Below, one piece after another: positions 52,784-63,470 of a stretch of 64,000 nucleotides of DNA. The DNA lies in assembly GCF_964340395.1 (NCBI RefSeq), contig NC_135554.1, forward strand, positions 22,725,592 to 22,789,591. The letters are read 5' to 3'. Both the position numbers and the translations under genes were made by a program. This DNA is from Glandiceps talaboti. Its lineage: Eukaryota > Hemichordata > Enteropneusta > Spengelidae. How positions within the stretch are numbered: the first letter of the stretch is position 1; each line of letters opens with the position of its first letter. Under the pieces are notes generated by a model. The model searched no databases. It saw only the letters and a program-made list of their open reading frames with translations, and was not told where the DNA came from.

Positions 52784-53559
52784 ATAGTGTTATGACTGCT
52801 GGCAGAGGTGGGGGTGGAGGGATGGGGTGGAGGTTAAGAGATGGGGAGGGGGTATTGTTTCAAAATGATTCTTGTACCTTTGGCTTCTTGATATATTCAT
52901 ATTAACCTTTCTCTAAGCATTGTCTCTGAGTTTAGGACTCACTGTCATCATGTATCTGATGAGATGAACATCAAAAATCCTGACATGCCGCTCAGTTATC
53001 TATCTGATTTTGAAAAGTAATGAAATATTAAAGTGTAAAAGCTTCAAGAAGCAGTTTCTGTTATTTCTATCTAGTTGTTTTTGTGAGTCTGTATAATTTT
53101 TGTTTTTAAAAACTCTAAAAATTAACAAGTTTCACAAAACGAAATTCTGATGGCAGTTGATGGAAGTCATGTATTGCACAATCACAAAAACAAAGTCACG
53201 TAACTGTCAAAATGGGACAGGTGTTGTCACCAGAACTTAACTGGCTTTTTTTACATCGTGACTGGTTATTGATCATGACTTTCTATGATAGTTGACCTCT
53301 CAATGACCTCTACTTCATCTAGTTTCAGGTTTGTCATGTCAGCTTGTCGTTTGACCAGGAGAACAATTATGTTGTAAAAAATCCAAACTTAACTTTGAGT
53401 CACATATGACTGTACACCAACTTTTGAAGGTTAGCTGAATAGAGTATTTGTGTAAAACCGGAACATATTCTGAACAGATCAGTGAGTCATTCTTCAGTTC
53501 CTGTTATGACACACTGTGTCACTTTATCCATACTCTCAAAATAAAACTGCTGCTTCCAA

Positions 53560-54920
53560 GGATTCTATGGTGTTTATTGATTAATAAATGGGGTGTAATA
53601 ATGAGTTTATTCTGTACAATCGACAGCAAAATTGAACCGAAAAGTGACAAGCAATGAAATTTTTGTGAGGATATTTTGTTGACAAGATATTTGTGAGAAT
53701 GGGTGAAATATGGTGCTACATTGTGTACAAAAGGAAAGTAAAATCGAACTGAAAATTTTGATCAATAAAGAGAAACGTTTTGTTAGGACAGGCGACAAAT
53801 ATTTGTTGGGTAGAATTTGATTGAGTATACCTGTGTGGCTATACAGCATATAAACAACACTGGAGTTGAAATTAAAATTGTGAAAATATAACAAAACTTT
53901 CATTTGGCAATTTTGGCAGTTAATGAACATTTGTTGGGTAGAATACATAATTACCTGAGTGAATATTGAACATAAAATTGAGAAATATCATTAGTAATAT
54001 ATTTTTATAGGAATATGCTTTTGGAAGCAATGTTTTTTTGGTAGATTTTTATACATGTGTGGAACCCAGCATACAGACAATATCAGAGTTGAACTGAAAG
54101 GTATAATCTAAATTTATAACTGTTTACAAAAAATTTGTTGGGACATTTTGGCGGCAAATATTTGTTGGGTAGAATTTGGTTGAGTAACCTATGTAGATAT
54201 ATAGAATACAAACAGCATTGGAATTAAACAGAACAGTATGAAAATAACCATTTTTACTGATTTGGCGGCAAAATATTTCTGGAGTAGAATTGGATTGAAT
54301 GTGATTGTACACAAGTGATATGTATTGTAAGCAATGCAAGTAGAAACAAGTTGAAATGTGAAATTCAACGTATAAATTTTGAGAGGTTTCAAAACTATTT
54401 TGGCATATTTGAAATATTTGTAGCTAATGGGTTAAATCTGGTGGCAATGGTGTACAAACAAAAAGTATATTTGAACTGAAAAGTGTAAAAAAGAATTTTT
54501 TTATAGGATATTGTCTTTTGGCGGTAACATATACAATGTAGTTAGCTCTCTGGTTACAACATCATAAACCACAGGCCTCATTACAGCACCATACAAAACG
54601 TGCTTTGCCGTAGGTATTTACAGACATTGTGTCAGCAGAAATATGTACTCTGGCTTGAGAGAAATTGGACCAGATAGTACTAGGTTGAACATGGTGGTAC
54701 ATGAATGGTAAACCTAACGACAGTAAAATTAAACTGAATAGTGAAAATTAGTAACTGTATTTTGGGGGCAGTATATGTGTTGGGTAGCAATAGTTGAATA
54801 TGTTGATATATTAACCCCTTACATAAATAAAGTATGTGTTAAAAAAATGAAAGAATAACTTCTTAGAGGGTGCTATTTTGGTGGTATATTTGTGGGGTCT
54901 ATACATGCACAGCTCAGGAT
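53560..54920. repeat. Degenerate ~118-bp tandem array, about 11 units
   Basis: A core like TTTTGGCGGCAAATATTTG followed by TTGGGTAGAATTTG recurs near 53676, 53790, 53909, 54010, 54143, 54259, 54391, 54511, 54755 and 54871. Between cores are recurring CAACATTGGAGTTGAACTGA and GTGAAAATA-type blocks. Spacing is about 100-133 bp (one gap of two units). Units are strongly diverged and noncoding. Confidence 0.8.
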
Positions 54921-55764
54921 GAATATGCTAGCTGTGATAGACAGTGTACTATGTTCATTGTTAGATATGTTTGTGTACTACACAATACTGTCATTGTTAG
55001 AGTGACATTTAGTATATGACTCACAGCCTGAATTTCTTCAATCTCTCTCTACGCCCTCTGGCAGACTTGTTTACCGTTTGTGCAGACAAGGACGAATCTA
55101 TTCTTCGTGGTGAGGGCAGTCATGTCAAATCAATTGTAATTCTGGTCACACAAAGAAAACAAAGTCTTCATGTCAGGTTATAATTTATTCGTTTTCATTA
55201 CCTTCCTGAATAGTTATAGTTTCGGCTATATACCTCCCCAGAAATATTATCTTCAATTTGAGATTTTTCCCCCAAATTTAGTTGTTACATTTTGTTTCCA
55301 GTACAGTAAAAAATTAATCAATTAACATATAGTATATTATTTGTGTTTATTTTGATAACTTCGGATAATCAGTTTTGATAATCAGTGAGAAAGATTGATA
55401 ATAGGAGTGATAATTATCTAGATATCTTTCACAGTATTTTGTTTAGATAATGTCATCAAATGCTTATAAATCATGTTCTAGAATTTGATATATGCATGCA
55501 GTTAGAAAATACAAATAATAGTAAGTTTAAAATGAACTGTTTTGGACTCAATCTCAGGTGAAGTAAATTGATAGCTCTAGGGAAGTATTTGAGAATTAAA
55601 CTTCAATTAATCATTTATTGTCATATAATACCATTTAAAAAAATAGATATTTGGTTATTATTCTGTAATTTTTTGGAAAACAGTGTTTTGTTTAATTATA
55701 AATGGTCATTTTCTATGAACAAATGATGGAACAGTTTATATGTATTCATACATATGTTATTATT

Positions 55765-55830
55765 TGATCTCCCCCTCCAAATTACGACCCCCAACCCCAC
55801 CCTCCCCCTACCCTCCCCCACCCCATCTCA
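55765..55830. repeat. C-rich tract (minus-strand G-quadruplex potential)
   Basis: Multiple CCC-CCCCC blocks separated by one to three bases. On the minus strand these are G blocks with short loops. Confidence 0.7.
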
Positions 55831-57146
55831 TCAGAACTTCTCATTTCCATCAGTACTGATTATGCTTTATAAGATTTTTAAAAAAAATTACATTTTAAAC
55901 TTTTATATTAAAAAATATCAAATTAGAAATAAATGCAATTTTTTTATTCAACTACTATGAATCTTGATAATGCAATGATTTAATATATAAGTGTTTGATG
56001 TCTTTGAAACTGGTGGAATAAATGTCGCATTTGTTACTAATAAATCTTTCCAAAGTAACTATATTTTACTGTCCTTTTGATTCATAATTAATATATTTTC
56101 CATTGTTAAACTTCTTTTATTTTAATTGTAATCACAAAAATAGTATCTCTCAATTAATAAAAAAAATCAATTTTCTGTACTACACACTCCTATTCAAATC
56201 TAAGTGTGTTTTTATCTTTTTTATCTTGTACAGTGATATGTAGTAATACCAGAGTAATTGTGACACCTGTCTCCAATGAAATAATCTCAAAACAGCAGTA
56301 TTTGTTTTGAAATATTTAAAAAATAAAATAAAAATAAAATAGATAAAAAGATGTGTGTGTCTGGTGACACAAAAGAAGTACTTAAAAAAACAAACTGTTA
56401 ATTCAGAGATAAAAATCTTATATAGTATTTTGGTATTTCTTATAATATTAAATTTTATATATTTCCCTATGTATGAGTGAAAGAATAATTAATAATAGTC
56501 TTGTCTATACTTTGTTGTATTAGCATGCTATCATAAATTCATACTACACAATGGAAAGACCATATTCTCTTCATATGCATAGACTATAGCAGTATTTAAC
56601 GGATAAATTCTTGATCAGGGTGTAACTGCAACCATGGCAACAAGTCAGCAGCGTGTCGCTGACATCATTGTGTGCATTGCTGAGAGTTTTGAAAACAAGA
56701 GTCGGCTTTGTTTGACCTTTATAACAGCTCTTTTTAATAGTCACAGTAAAACAGCACTTTGCAAACAATTACTCAAATGATTCAGTGCAGAATATGTCGA
56801 AAATAATTTGTGGTTTACCATAATTTATGCCAATTTAATACACATGGATGTGCCATGCAAGACACAAACAAAAGATGAATTTGTTAAACAGATCATTAAT
56901 TCCATTTTTAATGAATGAGAACAAGGAACAGTTTTTGGCTTAGGCACGTGTTGAAAAACTCAAAAGTACATTTCAAGAAAGGTAAGCGTTTTATGTTTAC
57001 ATTGCAGAGATAAGTATAAATTCATAAGACTTTTACGGTAACGAGGTACGTTATGTCGTCCTCTGTGTCGAAACAATTCTAAATACACTGCTTTCGTTTT
57101 AATTTTTAACAATTTGACATAATCCATCGTAGATGGCGCTATAATA

Positions 57147-57155
57147 AAAATGGCG
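57147..57155 (+). promoter_or_regulatory. YY1-like motif upstream of OMA1
   Basis: AAAATGGCG about 490 bp before the OMA1 start, in a locally CpG-richer stretch (about 57.0-57.6 kb) that probably contains the promoter and 5' UTR. Confidence 0.3.
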
Positions 57156-57639
57156 TCGTAGTTGCTGGGGAAGCGTTCAACAGGGACACTATTTCAAGTT
57201 TACGGCCATATTAAGGTATTTCGTGGTATTTGTTTTAAAAGAGATGACTGCGAAGTGACATGCAGTGATAAGGCTCCCTGAAAATTTCACCGACGAAAAC
57301 AAGTGGGCGTGGAGAACGATTTAACAGCGTGGGATTGACAGTTCACGAAACAAACTGATGTGGAATATTTGGACAAAAAAGCTGAAATAATACTAATAGA
57401 ATATTTGTCTTTGTTCACAGTTATCATCACAATGTAAATATTGTTAAACTTAATGGATATCGTAATTTGATAACTACCAATTCTTCGTTGTATAAACTGA
57501 TGGTATTATCTCAACATGGGTGGTTTACTCAGCATCGTCGTGACCTGACGCAGTCCACAAACCTGTGACCTCAGATGCAATCAGCTGTGCCCGTCGACCG
57601 TATGGTATAGTATCTGAGAAGTTTACTTTTTGAACAATC

Positions 57640-57974
57640 ATGATCAGCTTGAGATTTTGTCGAAATTTGCCAAGACTATTGTCAAGGCAACCATTTGTCA
57701 AACGGACACTTCAAAGTGAAAGTAGGACGCCCTCTATCAGGACATTCAGTTCTAAGAAAGTATCGTGTTACCACGGTAACCAAAGCCGCACTTTTCTCCA
57801 GTACTTTCCAAAGAATACCAAAGGTTTAATCAATGCACCAGGACAAAGCTCACCTCATTGTAACCAAATTGTGAAGAGGACTTTCCAAACGTCATCAAGA
57901 CGAAATGTCCATCCATTTCTTATATGGATGCTTGCTAAGCCACTGGCAAAAGGTACAGCTATACTAAGTGGAAG
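57640..57974 (+). CDS. OMA1: OMA1 exon 1 (coding part)
   Basis: Residues 1-111 plus two bases. Basic targeting sequence (MISLRFCRNLPRLLSRQPFV). Poorly conserved, as expected for a presequence. Donor GTAAGG, phase 2. Confidence 0.9.
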
Positions 57975-60900
57975 GTAAGGACCATTGAAGAAGATTTATA
58001 TTATAGCAGAACCCCATGATGTGTGAGTACAAGTGTAATGTATTCATTCAGGGTATTTGCTCTGACTCATGCATGCAGTGTTGTCTGCTACACTTTCAGG
58101 AACGTAGTTGTCAGTGGCCGAGTGGTTAAACCACTTGCCTCTTACCACACTGCGGTTGGGGGTTGAACCCCAATCAGGGTTCAATCCAATTAACCATGCC
58201 GTAAGTAAGAAGAGTGTCATTCAGTTTGACTCTGTTGAACAATGCATGCCCCATATGAGTCTGTAGAAGTCTATAGAATTCTATAGAATTGAACAAATTT
58301 CTATAGACATTCTATAGACAGCTTTTTGGATTTTCTATAGACTTCTATAGACTCATTTCCGTAAGGGCAGGTTTTCCCTGGGTACTTCGGTTTCCTCCTG
58401 CATTAACACTGAACCCATGAGGGATGACCCTCAGTGAACTTCTTGGGAGACAAGTGTTTGTATACTTCTAGATCTATCCAGTATGAATAAAGATTATTAG
58501 TATGGCTGCAGAGAACACTGCAAGCATGATGGCAAATACCCCTATGGTAGAAGTACGTCACACTTGAACTTGTGAGTCATGGCATTCTGTCATATCATTT
58601 CATATGTTTATCTGAAACAGCAAATTTCCTTAAATCATATTATGCAATATATTAAACACATTCATCTTTGCAAATGGAACCCTATAACATGACTTTCAGA
58701 GGGAAGCTTGAGTGTGTAATGGATGTGTTGGGTTGTTTACAATGTCAATCTATCGATGTATGTCTGCTATAATATTACAATTATCTTCTGGTTAATTGTA
58801 TGGTAGAGATGTTCTGAATATTGTTGCTATGTATAAATACTATCATAAATTATGTCATGGGATCATTTATGAGTTATATCTTAATACCAGGTTTGAGTTC
58901 AGTTAATTGCAAATGATGGTTAAAAGTATGCTTCAGAACAATAATGCCAATACCTTTTCAATATGCGGTAAAAACTATACCTATCCTGAATACATATATA
59001 CTCAGCCTGTGCCCTTTTAGTCACTCCCCAAACATCTTTATTTTGTGTGAGGAATGGCTTCAAATCTGCCACCAAACCGTAGTTGCTCCCTTGCTAGACT
59101 CTGTCACAGTCCTCGGAGCATCACATCACTAAAAGGGTTGTTTTGTATGTACAGTACCGATATCTACTGCATAATTGTACTGTGGGCCCTCATCGACTAC
59201 ATAGGGCTAATCATTTGTTGATGTGTTACTGCGATACCAGAGCATGCAATAACATGGAGTCGCAGTAAGATAAGGGCCCACAGTACAAGGATATTCTAGT
59301 ACAGTTATTCGGTAGATATTGGTACATACAAAACAGCTAATAATATTGATGCTGCCAAGGACTGGTGAGAGATTCTACTACTTTCTTCCCATTCTTCCAT
59401 TGGTGGCTACACAAAGTGTTACTGGTTATGTAGCATTCTTGTGAGAGAGAGAAGAATCTAGGATACTAGAACACTGACTCATTGTGTGTGTTTTATATTT
59501 TGTAGAGCATTCAGAAAGTGGTGGCAATCTTTACCGAATGAGAAGAGACAAGTGTTTGTATTACTCTTACAAAAGAACAAGTATAAGTTAGTGATGACAG
59601 CCAGTGTGTTAGGTGCTGGAGTAGGCATTTATTACCTGTCACACTTAGAGTCCACCCCAATAACAAATAGAACCAGATTTATTGCATTTACAAAGAAACA
59701 GTTCAGTGCCATTGCAGCTGAAGAATACAAACAGGTAGGTCATAGGTCAACTGAGGTGTTCACAGTGGACAAGGCGACCTCAGTCCAACATCAGACATGT
59801 TTTGTTCCTGGGTAAAGAGAGACATCAAAATCTACCTCAACCCAAATAGGTGGGTTGTAGATCAGTTGAGGTGTTCACGTTGGACAAAAATTGTCAATTC
59901 TAGTCTAACATCAGACATGTGAGACAGAAAACATACAGCCTGACTCAAATCATGAAGGTGAACATAATTTGATGAATTCCGATCCCAGTCTGTATTTTAG
60001 TGACTTTAACAATCACAAATAGAATGTGTAGCATGGTACATTTCAGATGAAATCTACATTTCATACACAATAGATCTGTTAAAAGATACAGATTGAATAA
60101 CATCAACTGAATGGTGAAATATACACAGACACTAAAATTTATTGTAAAAAAATAAATAATAGTTGACAAAATGCTTAATGGGAAACTCAATATATTGGTG
60201 ATTTAATGTACAGTCATGCATTGAATTATTGACAGCAGAGCAAAACATGGAAGTTACCATGAAAAAATACAAATTTAGAGGTATTTGATCACAGATGCAC
60301 CAACACTAACAGTAAATTTAATTTTTTTTTTTTCATTTTTGTCAAGTTCTTAGAGAGATATAAAGATTCCTTTGTGCCTGCAAAGCATCCAGTTTATGAT
60401 CTGGTTACCAAGGTAACACAACAACTTTTGGAAGCCAATAGTGATATTCCCGAACTCCAAGACAAGAACTGGTCTGTACATATAATTGATGAACCTGAAA
60501 AAAATGCATTTGTTTTACCAGTAAGTTATTTATGGTTTGTTACTACATGTAGTATAGTTTATTTAGAATTGTAAAAGACATACATGTACCTTATTCTTTG
60601 TTGTTTACTAATTGTGGGTTTGTTATTAAGTTAAAGATAACTGTGTTATTGTGGGCCAGAATGATAAGAAAATGGGGTTTTCTTGTGAATTCCCACATAG
60701 TATAAAGGGATATGGGAACATCAAATTGTGGTGGATCACAAGAAAGAAAGAAAGATAGAGAAACTTGAATTACAATTGCATCTAACGATTAGTTGTGTTG
60801 TTGAGTGCAAATTCTGACTCATACATTGCTTTTCCTTTTGTCCAAATCATTGCAATGCTATCAGTGTTGTGAATCGTTACTTTTTAGTCACGTGACTACT

Positions 60901-63470
60901 TCATTTGTGGTCACCTGATATCAGTGTGTAGTTAGTTATGGAAGGTACAATGCAGATTTCTTGATAGTGGATACCCCCCCCCCCCATCCTCCCTCCCCTA
61001 CCTCCAATATTAATATATTCCGATATTAAAATATTTTCCGATTCTTTACACTTTTGTTTTAAACAAATTAAGACATATTATGTAAATGTCAAAGAATGTT
61101 AATGCGATCACAAAATGTGACAGCTTTGGCTAGAAGAGTGACTACATATCAAAATATGCTACAACAAAATTTGAGAAAAGTCACTTATTGATTTGATTGA
61201 CAGAATGGTGAGATCTTTGTGTTTACTGGTATACTGAAAACAATTCTAAATGAAGATCAACTTGGCATTGTACTTGGACATGAAATAGCACATGTATTAT
61301 TAGGCCATGCAGTAAGTATACAACATCTTTACCCTAGCTTCCATTGGTGTGGTGTTGTTTTAGTGACATCTGTATGCATGATGTGTGTGTGTGTGTGTGT
61401 GTGTCTGTGTCTGTATGTATGTATGTATGTATGTATGTATGTATGTATGTATGTATGTATGTATGTATGTATGTACGTACGTACGTACGTACGTACGTAC
61501 GTACGTACATACGTACGAATGTATGTATGTATATATGTATGTCTGTGTATGTCTGTGTGTCTGGGTATGTATTTGTGTGTGCATATACATGTGTATGTAT
61601 ATTTGTATTTGTGTTTGTGTTTGTGTTTGTGTTTGTGTTTGTGTTTGTTTTTGTACATGTTGTGCTGTGTGTTGTTTTGGGTTATGAATGTAATTAATGA
61701 CTACATCTACATAAAAGAATACATTTCATCAGAAAGTAACAAGACTTTCATATTGTAAAAAACATCTATAATTCTGGTATGGAATAACAAATATTGTTGA
61801 ATACTGTCTTTCAGTTTTTAGATCACTAATAAATAAACTTTAAAGTTTAATGTCAATAATGTGTATCTAGGTTAGAATACTCTTTCTTTCTTATTTTATC
61901 CTTCCAATTTTATACCTAAAGGTACTCCTGTTTGATGTACAATGGATTTTGTGTTTCTTTTCCTGTCTATCTAGGCTGAACAAATCAGTTTTGCAGAGAT
62001 AGTAGATGGCTTCTCTATTATCCTACTAGCAGCAATGTGGGCTTTCCTTCCTAATGATGGTATAGCATTGGTAGCCCAGTGGTTTAAGAATAGAGTTATT
62101 GAGGTAGGTAACCTGTGTAGTTTACTATGGTATGGTGAAAAATAATCTAACACTCAATTTACAACTGAAATTATCGACATTAATATCGAAATTTGTTAAG
62201 GATAATAAAGGTACATTTCAGCTCTTAAACTCTGTTCTCCCAAGGATAGATCGCAAGGAAGGCAGCTGAACCTTTTGCTTGGTTGATTTTGGCTAGGCTA
62301 TGTCTCAAATGTTGAGGTAGTAGATAGCTGAAATCAACTAAGTGAATGGTCTAGGCTTGTATATAGGAGACTAGAAACAAGTTAAAAATCTAGAAAGTCT
62401 AGATCTGATTTATACTGGAATTGAAACATGGCAAATTACATTTTTCTGTTAACTGAAAAAACTTCTTTTTGAAAGCCTGAGTGTATTTTTCTGCTGATCC
62501 AACTAAAAAATAGTACCTCGTAGCAGTACCTATTGAATGTCATAAGGAGGCCTGTGGTTCTATGACAATGAAAATGTATGACTCCACTGGTAAAATACCA
62601 CAAATGACAGTGACAACATTGCATTGGCCTGGGAATACTGTAGTCAGTAAAATATTCTGTCGTTGATTTTACTCTATGCTTCCTTGTTTGTCTAGATATT
62701 ACTTCAAATGCCGTACAACCGAAATTTAGAAACAGAAGCAGATGAAGTGGGCCTACAGTTAGCTGCAAAGGTTTGTTTGTGTCTCTTTACTCCAATTATT
62801 TTTTTTTCAAAATGTAGATAAAGTGATAGTTTATGTGGTAATGCCAATATGTAAGAATGAAATAATGCACCATAGAGTGGTCATCAGAAAAAACAAAAGG
62901 TTGTATAATTTGGCCACTAGGAGTGCTGTTTGGAACGCACTTTCAGACCAGAAGTGAAGGTCATTACTATGATCATGATCATGATTTCCCACTGTTTCAC
63001 AGCAAAGGTTGGTGGAAATCTCAAGTAGTTAAATAATCCTGCTCACTTTGTTTCTGATCATGTTTTGAGGAACTAAAGTTGGTTTTGTTTTAGCTACATT
63101 TTGTTGACCTTTTCATGTTCATGTACTGCCATATGATTTCCGCCCTCATTTTTCTGCATCTTGTGACTTATTTTGAAAATGTCTGTAAGATTGGTAACAG
63201 CAACATAGTGTATTAGCTGTTCATCAATTTCAGATGTCACATTTGTTATATCATAATTATTGAATAATTATTGAATTTTGGGTAAAGGGGTAATAAAACT
63301 TCTGACTTACCCCATTCCAGGGCTGTTTTGATGTAAGGGAAAGCAGTGCATTCTGGGAGTGTATGGCATTAGAAAGTGAAGCAGAGGGTAATGCAAACAA
63401 TATAGAGTTACTGTCAACACATCCAAGTCACCAAACTAGAGCTGAACATTTGAACCAATTGATACCCAAG
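57640..63470 (+). CDS. OMA1: Mitochondrial zinc metalloendopeptidase OMA1 (3' end outside window)
   Basis: OMA1 is an inner-membrane M48 protease. On mitochondrial stress it cleaves OPA1 (and, in vertebrates, DELE1), fragmenting mitochondria and signalling stress. Exons: 57640-57974, 59506-59734, 60347-60520, 61204-61311, 61975-62103, 62696-62770, 63321-63470, all GT-AG, giving 400 residues in frame (human about 524, so one or two exons lie beyond). Residues 1-~60 are Arg/Ser-rich without acidic runs, a mitochondrial targeting peptide. A membrane segment lies at about 139-157 (VMTASVLGAGVGIYYL). Then come TPITNRTRFIAFTKKQF, NAFVLPNGEIFVFTG, the zinc site H272-E273-IA-H276 and third ligand E339 in ETEADEVGLQLAAKG, then LLSTHPSHQTRAEHLNQLIP. 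A second hydrophobic region (about 291-320) follows HEIAH. An upstream in-frame TGA nine bases before the ATG supports the start. Confidence 0.96.
58105..58500 (+). mobile_element. tRNA-derived SINE, second family
   Basis: The head has a polymerase III A-box-like GTGGCCGAGTGGTT (58114-58127) and B box GGTTGAACCCC (58161-58171). The body includes TTTTCCCTGGGTACTTCGG, TTTCCTCCTGCATTAA and GATCTATCCAGTATGAATAA, ending near a short ATT tail. Interrupted by a hairpin at 58255-58356. Confidence 0.7.
58255..58356. mobile_element. 102-bp hairpin insertion within the SINE
   Basis: ATGAGTCTGTAGAAGTCTAT at the left and ATAGACTTCTATAGACTCAT at the right are inverted copies with one mismatch. Internal CTATAGA units are themselves palindromic. 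Confidence 0.65.
59139..59335. mobile_element. Foldback MITE (197 bp)
   Basis: TGTTTTGTATGTACAGTACC...CTGTGGGCCCT is inverted as AGGGCCCACAG...GGTACATACAAAACA. The arms are about 52-60 bp. No convincing target duplication. Confidence 0.75.
59506..59734 (+). CDS. OMA1: OMA1 exon 2
   Basis: Residues 112-188: FRKWWQSLPNEKRQVF, the membrane segment and TPITNRTRFIAFTKKQF. Strongly OMA1-like. Donor GTAGGT, phase 0. Confidence 0.96.
60347..60520 (+). CDS. OMA1: OMA1 exon 3
   Basis: Residues 189-246: AKHPVYDLVTKVTQQLLEAN, NWSVHIIDEPEKNAFVLP. Acceptor TGTCAAG, donor GTAAGT, phase 0. Confidence 0.96.
60640..60755. mobile_element. hAT-type MITE relative, truncated
   Basis: ATTGTGGGCCAGAATGAT, GGGGTTTTCTTGTGA, CCCACATAGTA and GGTGGATCACAAGAAA follow the family body order. 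Both ends missing. Confidence 0.5.
60974..60985. repeat. Poly(C) run, 12 bases
   Basis: Uninterrupted C12 followed by a C-rich stretch. Confidence 0.95.
61204..61311 (+). CDS. OMA1: OMA1 exon 4 (HEIAH zinc site)
   Basis: Residues 247-282: NGEIFVFTGILKT, then VLGHEIAHVLLGHA. A compound microsatellite begins 70 bases into the following intron. Confidence 0.97.
61382..61660. repeat. Compound (GT)n-(ATGT)n-(GTAC)n-(TTTGTG)n microsatellite
   Basis: GT to about 61415, ATGT to about 61472, then GTAC to about 61517, mixed ATGT/TGTC, and TTTGTG units at about 61609-61652. ORFs on both strands through it are artefacts. Confidence 0.95.
61975..62103 (+). CDS. OMA1: OMA1 exon 5
   Basis: Residues 283-325: AEQISFAEIVDGFSIILLAA, MWAFLPNDGIALVAQWF. 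Hydrophobic segment after the HExxH helix. Phase 0. Confidence 0.96.
62696..62770 (+). CDS. OMA1: OMA1 exon 6 (third zinc ligand)
   Basis: Residues 326-350: PYNRNLETEADEVGLQLAAK, with EAD carrying the third zinc ligand. Donor GTTTGT is a weaker match, but the frame and homology are clear. Confidence 0.96.
63321..63470 (+). CDS. OMA1: OMA1 exon 7
   Basis: Residues 351-400: GCFDVRESSAFWECMALESE, LLSTHPSHQTRAEHLNQLIPK. Donor GTAAGT, phase 0. The gene continues past the window. Confidence 0.96.

Larger units (their letters stand above)
58050..58690. mobile_element. Dispersed palindromic repeat, copy 3, split by a SINE
   Basis: Left arm GGGTATTTGCTCTGACTC...GCAGTGTTGTCTGC (58062-58089). Right arm CTGCAGAGAACACTGCAAGC...GGCAAATACCCC (about 58505-58543), then the TTTATCTGAAACAGCAAATTT region. 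At 21185 the two arms are nearly adjacent, so the intervening 400 bp is an insertion. Confidence 0.65.
57975..59505 (+). other. OMA1 intron 1
   Basis: 1.5 kb, much of it mobile DNA: a palindromic repeat split by a SINE, a hairpin inside the SINE, and a 197-bp foldback. Confidence 0.85.
59735..61203 (+). other. OMA1 introns 2-3 (59735-60346 and 60521-61203)
   Basis: AT-rich. Intron 2 has a short near-duplication of GTAGGTCATAGGTCAACTGAGG-type sequence at 59733-59880. Intron 3 has a degraded hAT-type MITE (about 60640-60755) and a C12 run (60974-60985). Confidence 0.75.
61312..63320 (+). other. OMA1 introns 4-6 (61312-61974, 62104-62695, 62771-63320)
   Basis: Intron 4 is about half compound microsatellite. 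Introns 5 and 6 show nothing notable. Confidence 0.85.

Noticed and set aside
53560-54920. CRISPR-like or other spaced direct-repeat system
   Set aside because: Units are contiguous, diverged and about 118 bp in an intron-containing animal genome; this is a tandem array.
58112-58180. Possible tRNA-Ser/Leu-like gene
   Set aside because: A/B boxes are followed by a conserved SINE body (TTTTCCCTGGGTACTTCGG), not by a tRNA 3' end.
61329-61758. Several 76-179-residue Tyr/Val/Thr/His-rich ORFs
   Set aside because: Generated by the compound microsatellite in OMA1 intron 4. Only 61204-61311 is coding.
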